Shown here one piece after another: positions 27,582 to 36,939 of a stretch of DNA of 64,000 nt; the first letter of the stretch is position 1; each line of letters begins with the position of its first letter. This stretch comes from Streptomyces sp. CB09001 (lineage in GTDB: Bacteria > Actinomycetota > Actinomycetes > Streptomycetales > Streptomycetaceae), in contig NZ_CP026730.1 in assembly GCF_003369795.1 (NCBI RefSeq), forward strand, positions 1,240,001 through 1,304,000, read 5' to 3'. The notes beneath the pieces were generated by a model. It saw only the letters and a program-made list of their open reading frames with translations, did no database searches and was not told the DNA's origin. Position numbers and translations under genes: made by a program.

Positions 27582-27611
27582 TTCGCCGTACGGGACGGGT
27601 CCGGAGCGGGG

Positions 27612-27893
27612 TCAGGCGCGTTCGCGTCGCCTGTTGCCGCGTACCGACGCGTAGGCGGCGTCGCCGAGGCCGACCACGATGATCGCCGCCACCAGCTGGA
27701 ACAGGTGCCGCCACCAGTCGATTCCGGCCGTCGCCTCGACGCCGGCCGCGCGGGCGATCGCGTTGCCGATGATCGCGCCGATCATGCCGCAGATGGTGGT
27801 CAGCCACAGCGGCATGTGCTGCTTGCCGGGGATGATCGCCTTGGCGATCAATCCGAGCACGAATCCCACGATGATCGCCCACAACCAGCCCAT
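27612..27893 (-). CDS. GlsB/YeaQ/YmgE-family stress membrane protein
   Basis: A 93-residue transglycosylase-associated-type membrane protein with three hydrophobic segments, MGWLWAIIVGFVLGLIAKAI, PLWLTTICGMIGAIIGNAIA and HLFQLVAAIIVVGLGDAAYA. GxxxG-like spacing and the GK-H-MPLW turn fit the family. ATG at 27893 is six bases behind GAGGAGG. The frame extends upstream, but that part is not conserved in character. Family members respond to stress; the mechanism is unknown. Confidence 0.92.
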   Translation of the reverse strand: MGWLWAIIVGFVLGLIAKAIIPGKQHMPLWLTTICGMIGAIIGNAIARAAGVEATAGIDWWRHLFQLVAAIIVVGLGDAAYASVRGNRRRERA

Positions 27894-28152
27894 GGCTGCC
27901 TCCTCGTCCGGCTCTACGGAGCAATGCCACCAGTGTTCGGGCGTACCGCGTACGGCGCATGCCGGGTACGGCCGAACGGGGTACCGGCCCGGTCCGGACG
28001 GCGCACGTGGTGCGGCCGGACCGGGGTGCCCCGGTCTCGTGAGCGGCGCAGGCGCGGCGTACCGTGGAGAGTTGTCCGGGACCGGAGTCCCCGAGCGGCC
28101 GCGGACGAGAGCGGGGCGGGGCGAGTCCGATGCGGGCGGATGGTGGAACCAG

Positions 28153-28551
28153 ATGCGGAAGCAGAGTACCGGCGGCAGTGCCGAGGTGTTCCGGATCACC
28201 GGGGCCCGGACGGGCCTCCAGGAGGACGTGCGCGGGAGGCAGCGGCGGTACATCATCTCGATGTCGATCCGTACGGCCTCGGTGATCCTCGCGGTCTGCC
28301 TGTGGAACGTGGAACGGCACGTCGCGATCGTGGCCCTGATCGTCGGGGCCGCCCTGCCCTACATCGCGGTCGTGATCGCCAACGCCGGGCGCGAGAACGC
28401 GCCATCCTTGCCGTCGACGTTCGTGACGGCGCCGACCCCGCCGATGATCATGCCGCCGCGGGGCGGGAACGGTGCGGCGGAATCCGTTCCGGAGGGCGCG
28501 ACCGCCGATCCGGGGCCGGGTGCGGCTGGTGAGCCACGTGGCCGAGCGTGA
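28153..28551 (+). CDS. DUF3099-family membrane protein
   Basis: A 132-residue protein. It begins MRKQSTGGSAEVFRITGART, followed by RQRRYIISMSIR and two membrane helices (about 35-52 and 57-77, VAIVALIVGAALPYIAVVIA) and a Pro-rich, charged cytoplasmic tail. This matches the actinobacterial DUF3099 family, function unknown. The frame is open to 27679; ATG at 28153 is chosen because the conserved sequence begins there. Divergent from the GlsB-like gene across 259 bp. Confidence 0.8.
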   Translation: MRKQSTGGSAEVFRITGARTGLQEDVRGRQRRYIISMSIRTASVILAVCLWNVERHVAIVALIVGAALPYIAVVIANAGRENAPSLPSTFVTAPTPPMIMPPRGGNGAAESVPEGATADPGPGAAGEPRGRA

Positions 28552-28695
28552 CCGCGACGCCTCTCCGCGCGGGGCGTCGATTCCGCGCCAGGCCGAAGAA
28601 ATGCTCAGATGAATCGTGTTGTTCCGGTGCCGGGCGATGGGTGAGCCGTGACATACTTCGTACGCGCTCCGCATCCCCCGTCGGAGCGACGGACC

Positions 28696-28731
28696 GACGC
28701 CGGGCAGCTCCCCCCGTGGCTGCTCGGCGTC
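28696..28731 (+). promoter_or_regulatory. Leader hairpin before the 76-residue protein gene
   Basis: A 13-bp stem (GACGCCGGGCAGC / GCTGCTCGGCGTC, one G-U pair) with a 10-base loop lies 43 bp upstream of the GTG at 28775. It may be the end of the DUF3099 transcript or a leader element; no U-run follows. Confidence 0.45.
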
Positions 28732-28774
28732 GCCTTGTGTGCGGACCTCGTGCGTGGACCTGTGAGACGAAACC

Positions 28775-29005
28775 GTGAGTGACGAAACCACCCCGATCTG
28801 CTCCGCCAAGGGCTGCCGCACCCCCGCCGTGTGGGTGCTGGCGTGGAACAACCCGAAGATCCACGCTCCGGAGCGCCGCAAGACGTGGATCGCGTGCGAC
28901 GAGCACCGCGAGCACCTGTCCCAGTTCCTCGGAGTGCGGGACTTCCTGAAGGACGTGGTCCCGCTCGCCGAGTGGGAAGCCCCGGAGGACTCCGGCAGGC
29001 CTTGA
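28775..29005 (+). CDS. Small conserved protein with possible zinc site
   Basis: A 76-residue protein with CSAKGC at residues 9-14 and ACDEHREH at about 40-47, spacing that suggests a Cys3-His zinc site, plus tryptophans (VWVLAWNNPKIH). The C-terminus is acidic. The GTG start follows GAGACGAAACC. Streptomyces orthologues are common, sometimes labelled acetone carboxylase without apparent support. It ends 12 bp from convergent moaA. Function unknown. Confidence 0.75.
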   Translation: MSDETTPICSAKGCRTPAVWVLAWNNPKIHAPERRKTWIACDEHREHLSQFLGVRDFLKDVVPLAEWEAPEDSGRP

Positions 29006-29016
29006 GGGATCCGGTC

Positions 29017-30006
29017 CTAGCCTCCGATCGCCGACATCGGGCGGTCCGGCTGGACGAACGTCGGATCGTCCAGTCCCGCGCCCGCCTTCTTGCCCCACAT
29101 GGCCAGGCGCCAGATGCGGGCGATCTCCTCGTCGGGGGCGCCGGAGCGCAGGGCGGCGCGCAGGTCGGTCTCCTCGGTGGCGAACAGGCAGGTGCGCACC
29201 TGGCCGTCGGCGGTCAGGCGGGTGCGGTCGCAGGCCGAGCAGAACGGGCGGGTGACGGAGGCGATGACGCCGACGCGGTGCGGGCCGCCGTCCACCAGCC
29301 AGCGTTCGGCGGGGGCCGAGCCGCGCTCCTCGGAGCCCTCTGCGGTCAGCTCGAAGCGGGTGCGCAGGGAGGTCAGGATGTCACCGGCGGTGACCATGCC
29401 CTCGCGCTTCCAGCCGTGCTGGGCGTCCAGGGGCATCTGCTCGATGAAACGCAGCTCGTAGTCGTGCTCGACGGCCCAGGCGAGCAGGTCGGGCGCCTCG
29501 TCGTCGTTGAGCTCCGGCATCAGGACGCTGTTGACCTTGACCGGGGTGAGTCCGGCCTCGCGGGCGGCCTCCAGGCCCTCCAGGACGTCCTTGTGGCGGT
29601 CCCGGCGGGTGAGGGTCTTGAAGACGTCCGGGCGCAGGGTGTCCAGGGAGACGTTGACCCGGTCCAGGCCCGCGGCCTTCAGGGCGCTCGCCGTGCGCCT
29701 GAGGCCGATGCCGTTGGTGGTCAGCGACATCTGGGGGCGCGGGGCGAGGGCGGCGACGCGCTCGACGATGCCGACCAGGCCGGGGCGCAGCAGCGGCTCG
29801 CCGCCGGTGAAGCGGACCTCCTCGATGCCGAGGGAGGTGACCGCGATGTCGATGAGGCGGACGATCTCGTCGTCCGTGAGCAGGTCGGGCTTGGCGAGCC
29901 ACTTCAGGCCCTCTTCGGGCATGCAGTAGGTGCAGCGCAGATTGCAGCGGTCGGTGAGCGAGACCCTCAGGTCGGTTGCCACTCGGCCGTAGGTGTCGAT
30001 GAGCAC
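29017..30006 (-). CDS. moaA: GTP 3',8-cyclase (molybdenum-cofactor biosynthesis MoaA)
   Basis: A 329-residue radical-SAM enzyme for the first step of molybdopterin synthesis. The SAM cluster is C21-x3-C25-x2-C28 (DRCNLRCTYC); the second cluster is C-x2-C-x13-C in FCSACDRTRLTADGQVRTC. The C-terminal Gly-Gly tail (SAIGG) needed for activity is intact. GTG at 30006 is chosen because it follows AGGGAGGGGG and gives the usual length; the open frame to 30042 has no ribosome site. No other moa gene is adjacent. Confidence 0.96.
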   Translation of the reverse strand: MLIDTYGRVATDLRVSLTDRCNLRCTYCMPEEGLKWLAKPDLLTDDEIVRLIDIAVTSLGIEEVRFTGGEPLLRPGLVGIVERVAALAPRPQMSLTTNGIGLRRTASALKAAGLDRVNVSLDTLRPDVFKTLTRRDRHKDVLEGLEAAREAGLTPVKVNSVLMPELNDDEAPDLLAWAVEHDYELRFIEQMPLDAQHGWKREGMVTAGDILTSLRTRFELTAEGSEERGSAPAERWLVDGGPHRVGVIASVTRPFCSACDRTRLTADGQVRTCLFATEETDLRAALRSGAPDEEIARIWRLAMWGKKAGAGLDDPTFVQPDRPMSAIGG

Positions 30007-30116
30007 AGGGGCCCCCTCCCTCGACGCGGATCGGCGGAGCACTTCTCTCCTCCGACACCGTCGAGCCTACGTGACGGGTCCGACATCGACAGCCGCCCGA
30101 TCCCACGACGCGGGAC

Positions 30117-30149
30117 GCGGCCGCCTCGTAGGGATCTACGAGCGGCCGC
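30117..30149 (-). terminator. Hairpin terminator after the symporter gene
   Basis: CTCGTAG / CTACGAG with loop GGAT is extended by GCGGCCG / CGGCCGC after one bulged C. It lies 25 bp past the symporter stop and upstream of moaA. Confidence 0.8.
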
Positions 30150-30173
30150 GCCGGCACCGGTCGGGCGGGGGCG

Positions 30174-31808
30174 TCAGTGCGCTCCGGTGCCGGTCAGGGA
30201 CCGGACCTCCAGCTCCGCGTACTTCGCCTCGTCGGGCTTCTCCTTCGACAGGACCGTGCCGAGCCAGCCCATCAGGAAGCCGAACGGGATGGAGATGATG
30301 CCGGGGTTCTTCAGCGGGAACCAGGCGAAGTCGACGTCCGGGAACATCGCCTTGGGGTCGCCGGAGACGACGGGGGAGAACAGCACCAGGCCGACGGCGA
30401 CGATCAGGCCGCCGTAGATCGACCACAGGGCGCCCTGGGTGGTGAACCGCTTCCAGAACAGGCTGTAGAGGATCGTCGGCAGGTTGGCGGACGCGGCGAC
30501 CGCGAAGGCCAGCGCGACCAGGCCGGCCACGTTCAGGTCGCGGGCGAGGGCGCCGAGCGCGATGGAGACGATACCGATGAAGACGGTCGCCCAGCGGGCG
30601 GCCTTCATCTCCTCCTTCTCGGTGGCCTGCCCCTTGCGGATGACGTTGGCGTAGATGTCGTGCGCGAAGGACGAGGACGAGGCGAGGGTGAGGCCCGCGA
30701 CGACGGCGAGGATGGTCGCGAAGGCCACCGCCGAGATCGTGGCGAGCAGGATCGCGCCCCAGGCCGAGTCGACGCCGCCCACGTGCAGCGCGAGCAGGGG
30801 CGCGGCCGTGTTGCCGGACGGGTTGGACGCGATGATCTCGTCCTTCCCGATGAGCGCGGCGGCGCCGAAGCCGAGGGCGATGGTCATCAGGTAGAAGGCG
30901 CCGATGATGCCGATCGCCCAGTTCACGGACTTACGGGCGGCCTTGGCGTTGGGCACCGTGTAGAAGCGGATCAGGATGTGCGGCAGGCCGGCGGTGCCGA
31001 GCACCAGGGCGATGCCCAGGGAGATGAAGTCGAGCTTGGTGGTGCCGCTCGCGCCGTACTGGAGGCCGGGCTCCAGGAACGCGGAGCCCGCGCCGCTGTT
31101 CTCCGCGGCCTTGCCGAGCAGGTCGGAGATGTTGAAGTCGAACTTCAGCAGCACCAGGAAGGTGATCAGGATGGTGCCGCTGATCAGCAGTACGGCCTTG
31201 ACCATCTGGACCCAGGTGGTGCCCTTCATGCCGCCGATGGTCACGTACACGATCATCAGGACGCCGACGAGGGCGACGATGAGGATCTTGCCCGCGTCGG
31301 AGGTGATGCCGAGCAGCAGCGAGACGAGGACGCCCGCGCCCGCCATCTGGGCCAGCAGGTAGAAGATCGAGACGACGATCGTGGAGGTGCCGGCGGCGGT
31401 GCGCACCGGGCGCTGGCGCATGCGGTAGGCGAGGACGTCGCCCATCGTGTAGCGGCCGGAGTTCCTGAGCGGCTCGGCGACCAGGAGCAGGGCGACCAGC
31501 CAGGCGACCAGGAAGCCGATGGAGTAGAGGAAGCCGTCGTAGCCGAAGAGGGCGATGGCGCCGGCGATGCCGAGGAAGGACGCGGCCGACATGTAGTCGC
31601 CGGAGACGGCTAGGCCGTTCTGGAAGGCGCTGAAGGACCGGCCGCCCGCGTAGAAGTCGGCGGCGTCCTTGGTCTGGCGGCCCGCCCAGACGGTGATGCC
31701 GAGCGTCGCGAGGACGAAGACCGCGAAGAGCGTGATGATGAGCGGCCGGTGCTCGCTGGCCTCGTTGGCGGCCAGCTCGGCGGCGAATACGGACTGTGCG
31801 GGGCTCAT
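30174..31808 (-). CDS. Sodium/solute symporter, cation-acetate (ActP) type
   Basis: A 544-residue SSS-family transporter with about thirteen helices. The first is at about 17-38 (PLIITLFAVFVLATLGITVW), followed by the family block DFYAGGRSFSAFQNGLAVSGDYMSAASFLG (in parts), which lines the sodium site, and GMKGTTWVQMVKA. Its ATG overlaps the stop of the DUF485 gene (ATGA). ActP-DUF485 pairs import acetate or other short carboxylates. The exact substrate is inferred. Confidence 0.93.
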   Translation of the reverse strand: MSPAQSVFAAELAANEASEHRPLIITLFAVFVLATLGITVWAGRQTKDAADFYAGGRSFSAFQNGLAVSGDYMSAASFLGIAGAIALFGYDGFLYSIGFLVAWLVALLLVAEPLRNSGRYTMGDVLAYRMRQRPVRTAAGTSTIVVSIFYLLAQMAGAGVLVSLLLGITSDAGKILIVALVGVLMIVYVTIGGMKGTTWVQMVKAVLLISGTILITFLVLLKFDFNISDLLGKAAENSGAGSAFLEPGLQYGASGTTKLDFISLGIALVLGTAGLPHILIRFYTVPNAKAARKSVNWAIGIIGAFYLMTIALGFGAAALIGKDEIIASNPSGNTAAPLLALHVGGVDSAWGAILLATISAVAFATILAVVAGLTLASSSSFAHDIYANVIRKGQATEKEEMKAARWATVFIGIVSIALGALARDLNVAGLVALAFAVAASANLPTILYSLFWKRFTTQGALWSIYGGLIVAVGLVLFSPVVSGDPKAMFPDVDFAWFPLKNPGIISIPFGFLMGWLGTVLSKEKPDEAKYAELEVRSLTGTGAH

Positions 31809-32179
31809 GCGCCGCCCTCCATCCGGGTCTTGATGGCCTCGGCCTTGGGGTCGAGCTTCGCGGCGGCATGCCGCGAGTACCACCAGGCGATGAGGAACGT
31901 GGTGACGAACTGGGCGATGCCGAAGACGAACGCGACGTTGATGTTGCCGAACAGCTTGGTGCCCATGAAGCCGCCCGCGTAGTTCGACAGCAGCACGTAG
32001 AGCAGGTACCAGGCGACGAAGGCGACGGTCAGCGGGAAGGCGAAGGAGCGGAAGGAGCGGCGCAGTTCGGCGAACTCGGCGCTCTGCTGCACTTCGGAGA
32101 ACTCCTCGGCGGAGGGGAGTCGGTGTTCCTCTTGCGAGGGGGGCTCCTCTTTCGAGGGGGGCGGTGCGTCGGTGGCCAC
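31805..32179 (-). CDS. DUF485 membrane protein, symporter partner
   Basis: A 124-residue YjcH-type protein with two membrane helices (about 50-70, FAFPLTVAFVAWYLLYVLL, and 84-106, NVAFVFGIAQFVTTFLIAWW). It has a charged N-terminus with KEEPPSQEE and a basic end. GTG at 32179 is selected because GAGGAG lies five bases upstream; ATG at 32203 is possible but lacks such a site. It is translationally coupled to the symporter. Confidence 0.9.
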   Translation of the reverse strand: MATDAPPPSKEEPPSQEEHRLPSAEEFSEVQQSAEFAELRRSFRSFAFPLTVAFVAWYLLYVLLSNYAGGFMGTKLFGNINVAFVFGIAQFVTTFLIAWWYSRHAAAKLDPKAEAIKTRMEGGA

Positions 32180-32530
32180 GGAGTCTCCTCGTACGACGGA
32201 CATGACGGCTTGGACCTCGGTGTTCTCGCAGGGGGCTGATCGTGCTCGGGCTCCCTGTCCAACGACACGGCGCCCCGCGGGGACCGGTTCAACACCCGTG
32301 GCACTTTCCGAAGTCACCCTCGGTGGGTCATTGCTGGCCAGGGACTTCGGGGGATAGCTTCACCCTGCACCACTACGTCATGTACCTGCCTGGTTACCCG
32401 TGTCCCGGGCAGGTGCCGTTTCTGCCGGATGATGTGGAGACCCCATGGATCATCTGCGTTCCGCGCGCGATCCGCGCTCCAGACGCCGGCCCGTTTCCCG
32501 AGTTTTCCCGACGGACTGGAGACACCACGC
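32180..32530. other. Divergent intergenic region, DUF485 / subtilisin
   Basis: 351 bp without a convincing gene; it must carry both promoters. The clearest structure is a 7-bp inverted repeat ACCTGCC (32384-32390) / GGCAGGT (32408-32414) in the subtilisin leader, enclosing GGTTACCCGTGTCCC. No known box is recognised. Confidence 0.5.
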
Positions 32531-34069
32531 ATGACCGCTCCCCACCCGCGTCACCGCCGCGCCCTCGCGATCCCGGCCGGCCTGGCCGTGGCCGCGTCGC
32601 TCGCGTTCCTGCCGGGCACCCCGGCCGCCGCGGCCCCCGCGGCCCAGGCCGCCCCCTCGACGGCGGCGGACGCGACCTCGCTCAGCTACGTCGTCAACGT
32701 CGCCCCCGGGCACCGTCCTTCGGCCACCGTGCGGCGGGCGATAGCCAAGGCGGGCGGCACGATCGTCACGTCGTACGACCGGATCGGCGTGATCGTCGTC
32801 CACTCCGCGAACCCCGACTTCGCCGAGTCCGTCCGCAAGGTGCGCGGCGTGCAGTCGGCCGGTGCCACCCGCACCGCACCGCTGCCCTCGGCCGCCACGA
32901 CCGACACGGGCGCGCCGCAGGTGCTCGACGGCAAGGAGCTGGCCGCCGCCAGGGCCACCTCGGCCAAGGCCGAGGGCCAGGACCCGCTGGAGTCGCTCCA
33001 GTGGGACCTGCCCGCCATCAAGGCGGACAAGGCGCACGAGAAGTCGCTGGGCAGCAAGAAGGTGACCGTCGCAGTCATCGACACCGGTGTCGACGACACC
33101 CACCCGGACATCGCCCCGAACTTCGACCGGCGGGCGTCCGTCAACTGTGTGGCGGGCAAGCCGGACACCGCCGACGGGGCCTGGCGGCCGAGCGCGGCGG
33201 AGAGCCCGCACGGCACCCACGTGGCCGGGGAGATAGCCGCCGCCAAGAACGGCGTCGGCATGACCGGCGTGGCGCCCGGGGTGAAGGTGGCCGGCATCAA
33301 GGTCTCCAACCCCGACGGGTTCTTCTACACCGAGGCCGTGGTCTGCGGCTTCATGTGGGCAGCCGAGCACGGCGTCGACGTGACCAACAACAGCTATTAC
33401 ACCGACCCGTGGTACTTCAACTGCAAGGACGACCCGGACCAGAAGGCGCTGGTCGAGGCCGTCTCGCGGGCCTCGCGGTACGCGGAGAGGAAGGGCGCGG
33501 TCAACGTCGCCGCGGCCGGCAACGAGAACTACGACCTCACCTCCGACGAGATCACCGACCCGTCCTCGCCCAACGACACCACGCCCGGCGACCGGACCGT
33601 CGACCCGTCGAAGTGCCTGGACATCCCGACCCAGCTGCCGGGCGTCGTGACGGTCGCGGCGACCGGTGCGAAGGGTCTCAAGTCGTCCTTCTCCAACCAC
33701 GGCCTTGGCGTCATCGACATCGCCGCGCCCGGCGGCGACTCGACGGCCTACCAGACGCCGGAGCCGCCCGCCACGAGCGGACTGATCCTGGGCACGCTGC
33801 CCGGCGGCAAGTGGGGCTACATGGCCGGTACGTCGATGGCCTCCCCGCACGTCGCGGGCGTCGCCGCCCTCATCAAGTCGACGCACCCGCACGCCTCCCC
33901 CGCCATGGTGAAGGCACTGCTGTACGCCGAGGCCGACGCCACGGCGTGCACCAACCCGTACGACATCGACGGCGACGGCAAGGTCGACGCGGTGTGCGAG
34001 GGCCCGAAGAACCGCAACGGCTTCTACGGCTGGGGCATGGCCGACGCGCTGGACGCGGTGACCTGGTAG
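32531..34069 (+). CDS. Secreted subtilisin-like serine protease (S8)
   Basis: A 512-residue exported protease. Signal peptide about 1-35 (HRRALAIPAGLAVAASLAFL, AAA site), then an I9-type propeptide (about 50-110, SYVVNVAPGHRPSATVRRAI) and the S8 domain (about 155-512). The catalytic triad is Asp184 (AVIDTGVDD), His227 (SPHGTHVAG) and Ser435 (GTSMASPHVAG), with oxyanion Asn331 (AAAGNENYD). There is no C-terminal anchor, so it should be fully secreted. ATG at 32531 is preferred over the open frame to 32429 because it starts the signal peptide. Confidence 0.95.
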   Translation: MTAPHPRHRRALAIPAGLAVAASLAFLPGTPAAAAPAAQAAPSTAADATSLSYVVNVAPGHRPSATVRRAIAKAGGTIVTSYDRIGVIVVHSANPDFAESVRKVRGVQSAGATRTAPLPSAATTDTGAPQVLDGKELAAARATSAKAEGQDPLESLQWDLPAIKADKAHEKSLGSKKVTVAVIDTGVDDTHPDIAPNFDRRASVNCVAGKPDTADGAWRPSAAESPHGTHVAGEIAAAKNGVGMTGVAPGVKVAGIKVSNPDGFFYTEAVVCGFMWAAEHGVDVTNNSYYTDPWYFNCKDDPDQKALVEAVSRASRYAERKGAVNVAAAGNENYDLTSDEITDPSSPNDTTPGDRTVDPSKCLDIPTQLPGVVTVAATGAKGLKSSFSNHGLGVIDIAAPGGDSTAYQTPEPPATSGLILGTLPGGKWGYMAGTSMASPHVAGVAALIKSTHPHASPAMVKALLYAEADATACTNPYDIDGDGKVDAVCEGPKNRNGFYGWGMADALDAVTW

Positions 34070-34238
34070 CCGGTACGCGTACCCGTGCGTGACGCGGGGG
34101 CGGTGGTCCGGTTCCCATCCGGTCCGCCGTCCCCGTCGTCGTGCGGCAGCAGCAGTATCTTCGCCGTGGACACTTACGAGGATCCCGCCACCCGGGTCCC
34201 GAACCGGTGCGTCCCCGCTGGTCGCCGCCCTGAGGTTC

Positions 34239-34727
34239 GTGGCGACCCCGCGGGTCGCCCCGCTGCCGTGCGTGCTCTGGCCGGCGGCCGCCGTGGTGCC
34301 CTTCGTGGTGGGCCTGTTCGCCGACGGGACCGTGGCGGTCGGTGAGGGCTTCGGACGCTGCTACGTGAAGTTCGCGGGCGACGTCCTCGACGGTATCGCC
34401 CGGCTGGGCTCCTGGTGTGTGACGTGGTCCGAGCCGCGGCACGAGGGGGATGCCGCCTGCTACCGGGCGCGGGTCGAGAAGGTGGTGGGCAACCGGACCG
34501 AGCGGGCCTCCGCCCCGCGCGAGCCGAAGAGGGCGCGGCCGCCCGTGGAGGGCGAGATACCCCGGCGCGTCCACCGCGGCGTCGGCGGACGGTGCGTCGC
34601 CGAGGTCGCCCTTGCCCAGGGGTGGGAGCTGCGGCCCACGGACGTGCGCAAGGAGGTGCGGCTGTGGTGGTCGGCCGCTTCCCACCCGCAGGACGCGTCC
34701 GCGGCCGACGCGGCAGGGGGCTCATGA
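34239..34727 (+). CDS. Hypothetical protein with N-terminal membrane anchor, start uncertain
   Basis: From GTG at 34239 the product has 162 residues. A hydrophobic segment (about 9-28, PCVLWPAAAVVPFVVGLF) is followed by a soluble region with CYVKFAGDVLDGIARLGSW and four cysteines, and a C-terminal Ala/Asp-rich tail. Third positions are strongly G/C, so the frame is coding. It is open to GTG at 34089, but that part reads as low-complexity Arg/Pro, and a different frame there contains VDTYEDPATRVP. Either the gene starts late or it has a frameshift. Family not recognised. Confidence 0.5.
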   Translation: MATPRVAPLPCVLWPAAAVVPFVVGLFADGTVAVGEGFGRCYVKFAGDVLDGIARLGSWCVTWSEPRHEGDAACYRARVEKVVGNRTERASAPREPKRARPPVEGEIPRRVHRGVGGRCVAEVALAQGWELRPTDVRKEVRLWWSAASHPQDASAADAAGGS

Positions 34728-34777
34728 CGGCGACGGCGGAACTTGCCCGGATCTGACGACTTGGTGAAGATCCTGGG

Positions 34778-35785
34778 GTGACCTCGATACGCCCCCCGGC
34801 CCGGACCACCGACACCGGACGCCACTCACGGCCCTCCGGCACCGGCCGGACGGTCGTCGTACTCGTGCTGGTGGCACTGGGCGCGCTGATACCCGTGCTC
34901 GGCCCCTCCCCCGCGCTGCACGGCACCGGGGAGGCCGAGGCACCCGGCACCGGCGGCATCGCCCTGCTGCGCACGGTGCTCTTCGCCGCGCTGAGCGTGC
35001 CGCTCGGCGAACTCTTCGTGAACCGGCTGGCCCGGTCGCTGCCCGGCGCTCCCCCGGACCGGCCCCGCAGCTGGTCGCCGTACGCGGCCGCCGTCGGTCT
35101 CGCCGCCGCGCTGGGGCTGGCCTCGGTCGTGGCCACGGGCAATCTGGTGCCGGGCTCCGTCGCCGACGTCGACGTCGGCGGTCTCTACGAGTCCCGCGAC
35201 GGCAAGCTCGCGCTGCTGGAGGTCAACGGATTCCTCGCGGCCTGGCTGTGCTCGACCTCGCGGCGGCCCGGACTCCAGGTGTGGCCGCTGGCCGCGGTGG
35301 TCGTCGCGGACGCGCTGCGCGCGCACCCCACTACCGAGTACAGCCCGCTGCTCGGCTCCGGACTGACCCTCGTCCATCTGACGTGCGCCTCCCTGTGGGT
35401 GGGCGGTCTGCTGTACGTGCTGCGGACCCTGCGGCGATGGGGGCCGGCAGAGGCGGGGCCGGCCCTGCTGGGGCTCTACGCGCGCGTGGCCGCCGTTCTG
35501 CTGGCGGCGCTCACGGCCACCGGGGTGGGCAGTTCGCTGCGCCGGATGCCGGCGGGCACGATCCTGGACCAGCTGACGGACACCGCTTACGGGCGGGTCC
35601 TGCTGGCCAAGGTGCTCCTGGTGGCCGCCGTCGCCGCCCTCGCGCTGTGGGCCAGGATCCGGCTGAGCCGCGCGGCCGACCCGCTGGCCGCCTGCTCCCC
35701 TGCGCGCGCGGAGGTCGTCGCGCTGGGCGTGGTGGTGGCGGTGTCGGGGCTTCTGACGGCCCTTCCGGTGCCGATCCGTTGGTGA
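34778..35785 (+). CDS. CopD-family membrane protein
   Basis: A 335-residue protein with about eight membrane helices and the CopD-type segment near 198-215 (LVHLTCASLWVGGLLYVL). A terminal helix pair contains AKVLLVAAVAALALWARIRL and ALGVVVAVSGLLTALPVP. CopD proteins are linked to copper uptake or resistance. The usual CopC partner is not adjacent, so copper handling is only inferred. GTG at 34778 follows GGTGAAGATCCTGGG. Confidence 0.82.
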   Translation: MTSIRPPARTTDTGRHSRPSGTGRTVVVLVLVALGALIPVLGPSPALHGTGEAEAPGTGGIALLRTVLFAALSVPLGELFVNRLARSLPGAPPDRPRSWSPYAAAVGLAAALGLASVVATGNLVPGSVADVDVGGLYESRDGKLALLEVNGFLAAWLCSTSRRPGLQVWPLAAVVVADALRAHPTTEYSPLLGSGLTLVHLTCASLWVGGLLYVLRTLRRWGPAEAGPALLGLYARVAAVLLAALTATGVGSSLRRMPAGTILDQLTDTAYGRVLLAKVLLVAAVAALALWARIRLSRAADPLAACSPARAEVVALGVVVAVSGLLTALPVPIRW

Positions 35786-35889
35786 GTGCGCCCGCACGGT
35801 GCCGCAACCCTCCCCCGGCGCCCGGAACTTGACGGCACGGGGCACCTGCGGGACCGGAGTGTCGGTCCCGGCCCGTATCCTCATTGACC

Positions 35890-36876
35890 ATGCTCGAAGA
35901 CCGCACGACCGCAGCGCCGCCCGCCACGGCGTGGCCGGCCGCGTATCCCCAGGGGTACGCGGTCGTCGACGTGGAGACCACCGGCCTGGCCCGCGACGAC
36001 CGCATCATCTCGGCGGCCGTCTACCGGCTGGACGCCCGCGGCGAGGTCGAGGACCACTGGTACACCCTGGTCAATCCGCAGCGCGATCCGGGCCCGGTGT
36101 GGATACACGGTCTGACCAGCGACGTACTCCGGGACGCGCCGCTCTTCCCGGACGTCGCCGAGGAGTTCGCCGCCCGGCTCGACGGACGGGTCCTCGTCGC
36201 GCACAACGCGGTCTTCGACTGGCAGATGATCGCCCGTGAGTACGCGCGCGCGCAGCGCGAGGCACCGGTGCGTCAACGCCTGTGCACCATCGCCCTGTCC
36301 AAGGCGCTGGACCTGCCGCTGCCCAACCACAAGCTGGAGTCGCTGGCCGCGCACTTCGGCGTCGTGCAGCGGCGGGCGCACCACGCGCTGGACGACGCGC
36401 GGGTGCTGGCGGAGGCGTTCCGGCCGAGCCTGCTCGCCGCGGCGGCCGGGGACGTGCGGCTGCCGCTGCTGGAGTGCCGGCCGCTGACCGAGTGGTCGGA
36501 CCGGCCCGCGCCCCGGATCGGGCAGCAGGCGGGCTACGGGAGCCACCGGCCGACCAGTTGGCGCCCCTCCCGCAAAAGGCCCGCATGCCCCCATCCCAAC
36601 CCGGGTCGGTACGAAGCGGGCAAACGCCTCAAGCAGGGCATGCGGGTCGCCTTCTCGGGCGACACCTCCGTCGAGCGCGACCTGCTGGAGGACCGCGCCG
36701 TCGAGGCGGGGCTGCACGTCGCGACCAGCCTGTCCCGGCTGACCAGCCTGCTGGTCACCAACGACCCGGACTCGGGCACCTCGAAGGTGGTCAAGGCCCG
36801 CCAGTTCGGGACGCCGGTGGTGGACGAGGCGGCCTTCGGGCAACTGCTCGCGGACGTCGAGCCTGCGGACGGGTGA
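35890..36876 (+). CDS. DEDDh 3'-5' exonuclease with C-terminal BRCT domain
   Basis: A 328-residue DnaQ-like exonuclease. ExoI is VVDVETTGLARDD (Asp-x-Glu, about 25-37), ExoII HNAVFDW (about 103-109) and ExoIII H-x4-D in HHALDDARVLAE (about 158-169). A BRCT domain follows (about 245-325, KRLKQGMRVAFSGDTSVERD). This exonuclease-BRCT layout is widespread in actinobacteria and distinct from the DNA polymerase III epsilon subunit, though often so named. A TTG at 35884 is an alternative start. A repair role is inferred. Confidence 0.9.
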   Translation: MLEDRTTAAPPATAWPAAYPQGYAVVDVETTGLARDDRIISAAVYRLDARGEVEDHWYTLVNPQRDPGPVWIHGLTSDVLRDAPLFPDVAEEFAARLDGRVLVAHNAVFDWQMIAREYARAQREAPVRQRLCTIALSKALDLPLPNHKLESLAAHFGVVQRRAHHALDDARVLAEAFRPSLLAAAAGDVRLPLLECRPLTEWSDRPAPRIGQQAGYGSHRPTSWRPSRKRPACPHPNPGRYEAGKRLKQGMRVAFSGDTSVERDLLEDRAVEAGLHVATSLSRLTSLLVTNDPDSGTSKVVKARQFGTPVVDEAAFGQLLADVEPADG

Positions 36877-36939
36877 TTCCGGGCGACTCGCCCGGCGGCC
36901 ACCGGCGCGCGTTCACGGCGACGGCCCACCCTGTGGCGC

